Assembly (NCBI GenBank): GCA_003501565.1
Contig: DNPC01000817.1
Location: forward strand, 1,937 to 18,060
Direction: 5' to 3'
DNA from: Planctomycetaceae bacterium
GTDB taxonomy: Bacteria > Planctomycetota > Planctomycetia > Pirellulales > Pirellulaceae
DNA: 16,124 nt
Shown here: one piece after another, positions 15,292-16,124 of the stretch
Layout: every line of letters starts with the position of its first letter
Position numbering within the stretch: the stretch's first letter is position 1
The notes under the pieces: model-generated
Told to the model about the DNA's origin: nothing
Database searches by the model: none
The model's input: the letters and a program-made list of their open reading frames with translations, nothing else
Made by a program: the position numbers and the translations under genes

Positions 15292-16124
15292 TTAGAACAG
15301 GTTTGCCGGTTCTGCTTTCCAGAGTTTTCGAAGTGCTAGCAACCCACTGACGCAGCACATTAGCACACCTAGAACGCTTACCAGCAAAACACGACTGGGC
15401 AACATCGAGAGCGGGATCGCAGATATCAACGTGGTCAAGCGATAGAGTCCTTCGGCTGCTATCCAGGCCATAATCAATCCGAGTCCGCACAGTGTGAGTG
15501 CTTGCGCCATGACAATGCTGGCAAGGTATTTTCGGGAATATCCCATTGCAAGCAGCGTGGCGTACTCAGGTAAACGGCTAGATACATCGGTGGATAAGAC
15601 CATGTACACGATTGCCGCACCAACCATGAGCGACAGGACTACGCCGAGCTGAAAGATCAGCCCGATGGGCGTTTGCCAGAGCCAGCGACGCGTTTCCCAA
15701 TCTAACGCTTCAGGCTTGGTGAGTACGGTAATCGCAGGTTCGTCGAGCGTGGCAGACAGGCTTGCAAACTGGGTGATTTGACCCGCAACTGCTTCTGCTG
15801 TCAGCGTTGCATCGCCGCGTATGCGCACAAGCCCCAAAGACATTTGCTCTTGGGTGTTCCAGGGCATGATCCGCGCGAACCCCTCCTCTCCGGTGAGCAC
15901 GGCTGCGTTGGCGGCGAGGCCTGTTCCGAGCGTATAGACGTCGCGGATTCTGAACGTCTGCCTGCCGATTTCAGTGGTGCGACCACTGTCCGCTTCGGAG
16001 AATCGTTTGCCATTGGCGGGACCGTACGCTCGTTGCGTGCTATCGTCAATCGCGACGCCTCGTCCGGTACTTAGCTCGCTTAGCACGGTGTTGAGGTCTG
16101 GCTGGACAAATGGCGTGCTCGTCG
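15292..16124 (-). CDS. Second DevC-type ABC permease, N-terminus beyond window
   Basis: This is a partial gene; the frame stays open to the window edge (TSTPFVQPDLNT precedes the first internal start-like codon). About 276 C-terminal residues are present: part of the periplasmic domain, then TMs around 'PIGLIFQLGVVLSLMVGAAIVYM', 'IVMAQALTLCGLGLIMAWIAAEGL' and 'VLLVSVLGVLMCCVSGLLALRKL'. They also include the coupling helix 'LPEYATLLAMGYSRKYL' and the C-terminal AEPANLF. It is clearly a paralogue of the downstream permease (same LPEYATL-AMGY / PEFATLKAMGY helix and same tail), consistent with a heterodimeric channel. A HlyD-type adaptor and an ATPase are expected upstream on the minus strand, beyond 16124. 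Confidence 0.87.
   Translation of the reverse strand, partial: TSTPFVQPDLNTVLSELSTGRGVAIDDSTQRAYGPANGKRFSEADSGRTTEIGRQTFRIRDVYTLGTGLAANAAVLTGEEGFARIMPWNTQEQMSLGLVRIRGDATLTAEAVAGQITQFASLSATLDEPAITVLTKPEALDWETRRWLWQTPIGLIFQLGVVLSLMVGAAIVYMVLSTDVSSRLPEYATLLAMGYSRKYLASIVMAQALTLCGLGLIMAWIAAEGLYRLTTLISAIPLSMLPSRVLLVSVLGVLMCCVSGLLALRKLWKAEPANLF

Noticed and set aside
15203..15490. 96-residue N-terminal extension of the DevC-type permease
   Set aside because: It would overlap the coding end of the neighbouring permease in another frame, while DevC proteins begin close to the PLAWKNL-type segment just after the ATG at 15202.

Overview
The window looks like a chromosomal segment from a planctomycete, most likely a Pirellulaceae/Rhodopirellula-type organism. 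This rests on protein families recalled from that group: a short secreted protein with a conserved C-terminal block (237-1031), a very long Ser/Gly/Asn/Gln-rich membrane protein of the kind once labelled 'circumsporozoite protein-like' in Rhodopirellula baltica (2421-6281), and a Cys-containing TolC-like protein. Base composition is moderately GC-rich. The lipid A kinase gene indicates a Gram-negative type envelope. No phage, IS, CRISPR, tRNA or rRNA was seen.

Layout: 1-236 is non-coding and carries a nested palindromic REP-like element. A secreted protein gene (minus, 237-1031) diverges from an orphan carbohydrate-type ABC ATPase (plus, about 1236-2330). The ATPase converges on the giant low-complexity membrane protein (minus, 2421-6281), with a degenerate 'gggacacag' repeat patch between them. 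A 253-bp divergent region precedes a UxaA-family sugar-acid dehydratase (plus, 6535-8133), which is followed closely by lpxK (plus, about 8191-9279). lpxK converges on a tiny BON-domain gene (minus, 9342-9560). A 338-bp gap separates that gene from a membrane-anchored GGDEF protein (plus, 9899-11446). Next comes about 700 bp with a strong intrinsic terminator (11862-11935) and a possible structured RNA. It is followed by a TolC-like secreted protein (plus, about 12151-13989), which converges on two tandem DevC/FtsX-type ABC permeases (minus, 14027-15202 and 15292 to beyond the window end).

How the genes fit together: the TolC-like protein and the two DevC-type permeases probably belong to one envelope-spanning efflux module. 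Its HlyD-type adaptor and ATPase would lie past the right edge of the window, upstream on the minus strand. The sugar-acid dehydratase and lpxK are close enough to be co-transcribed but have no metabolic link. The most interesting single observation is the GGDEF protein. Its first GGDEF domain keeps the catalytic GGEEF but has lost the RxxD inhibitory site. A second, degenerate domain has lost the catalytic motif but keeps RxxD at exactly the expected offset. The second most interesting is the 11579-11935 region, which has a perfect TATAAT, several hairpins and a strong terminator.
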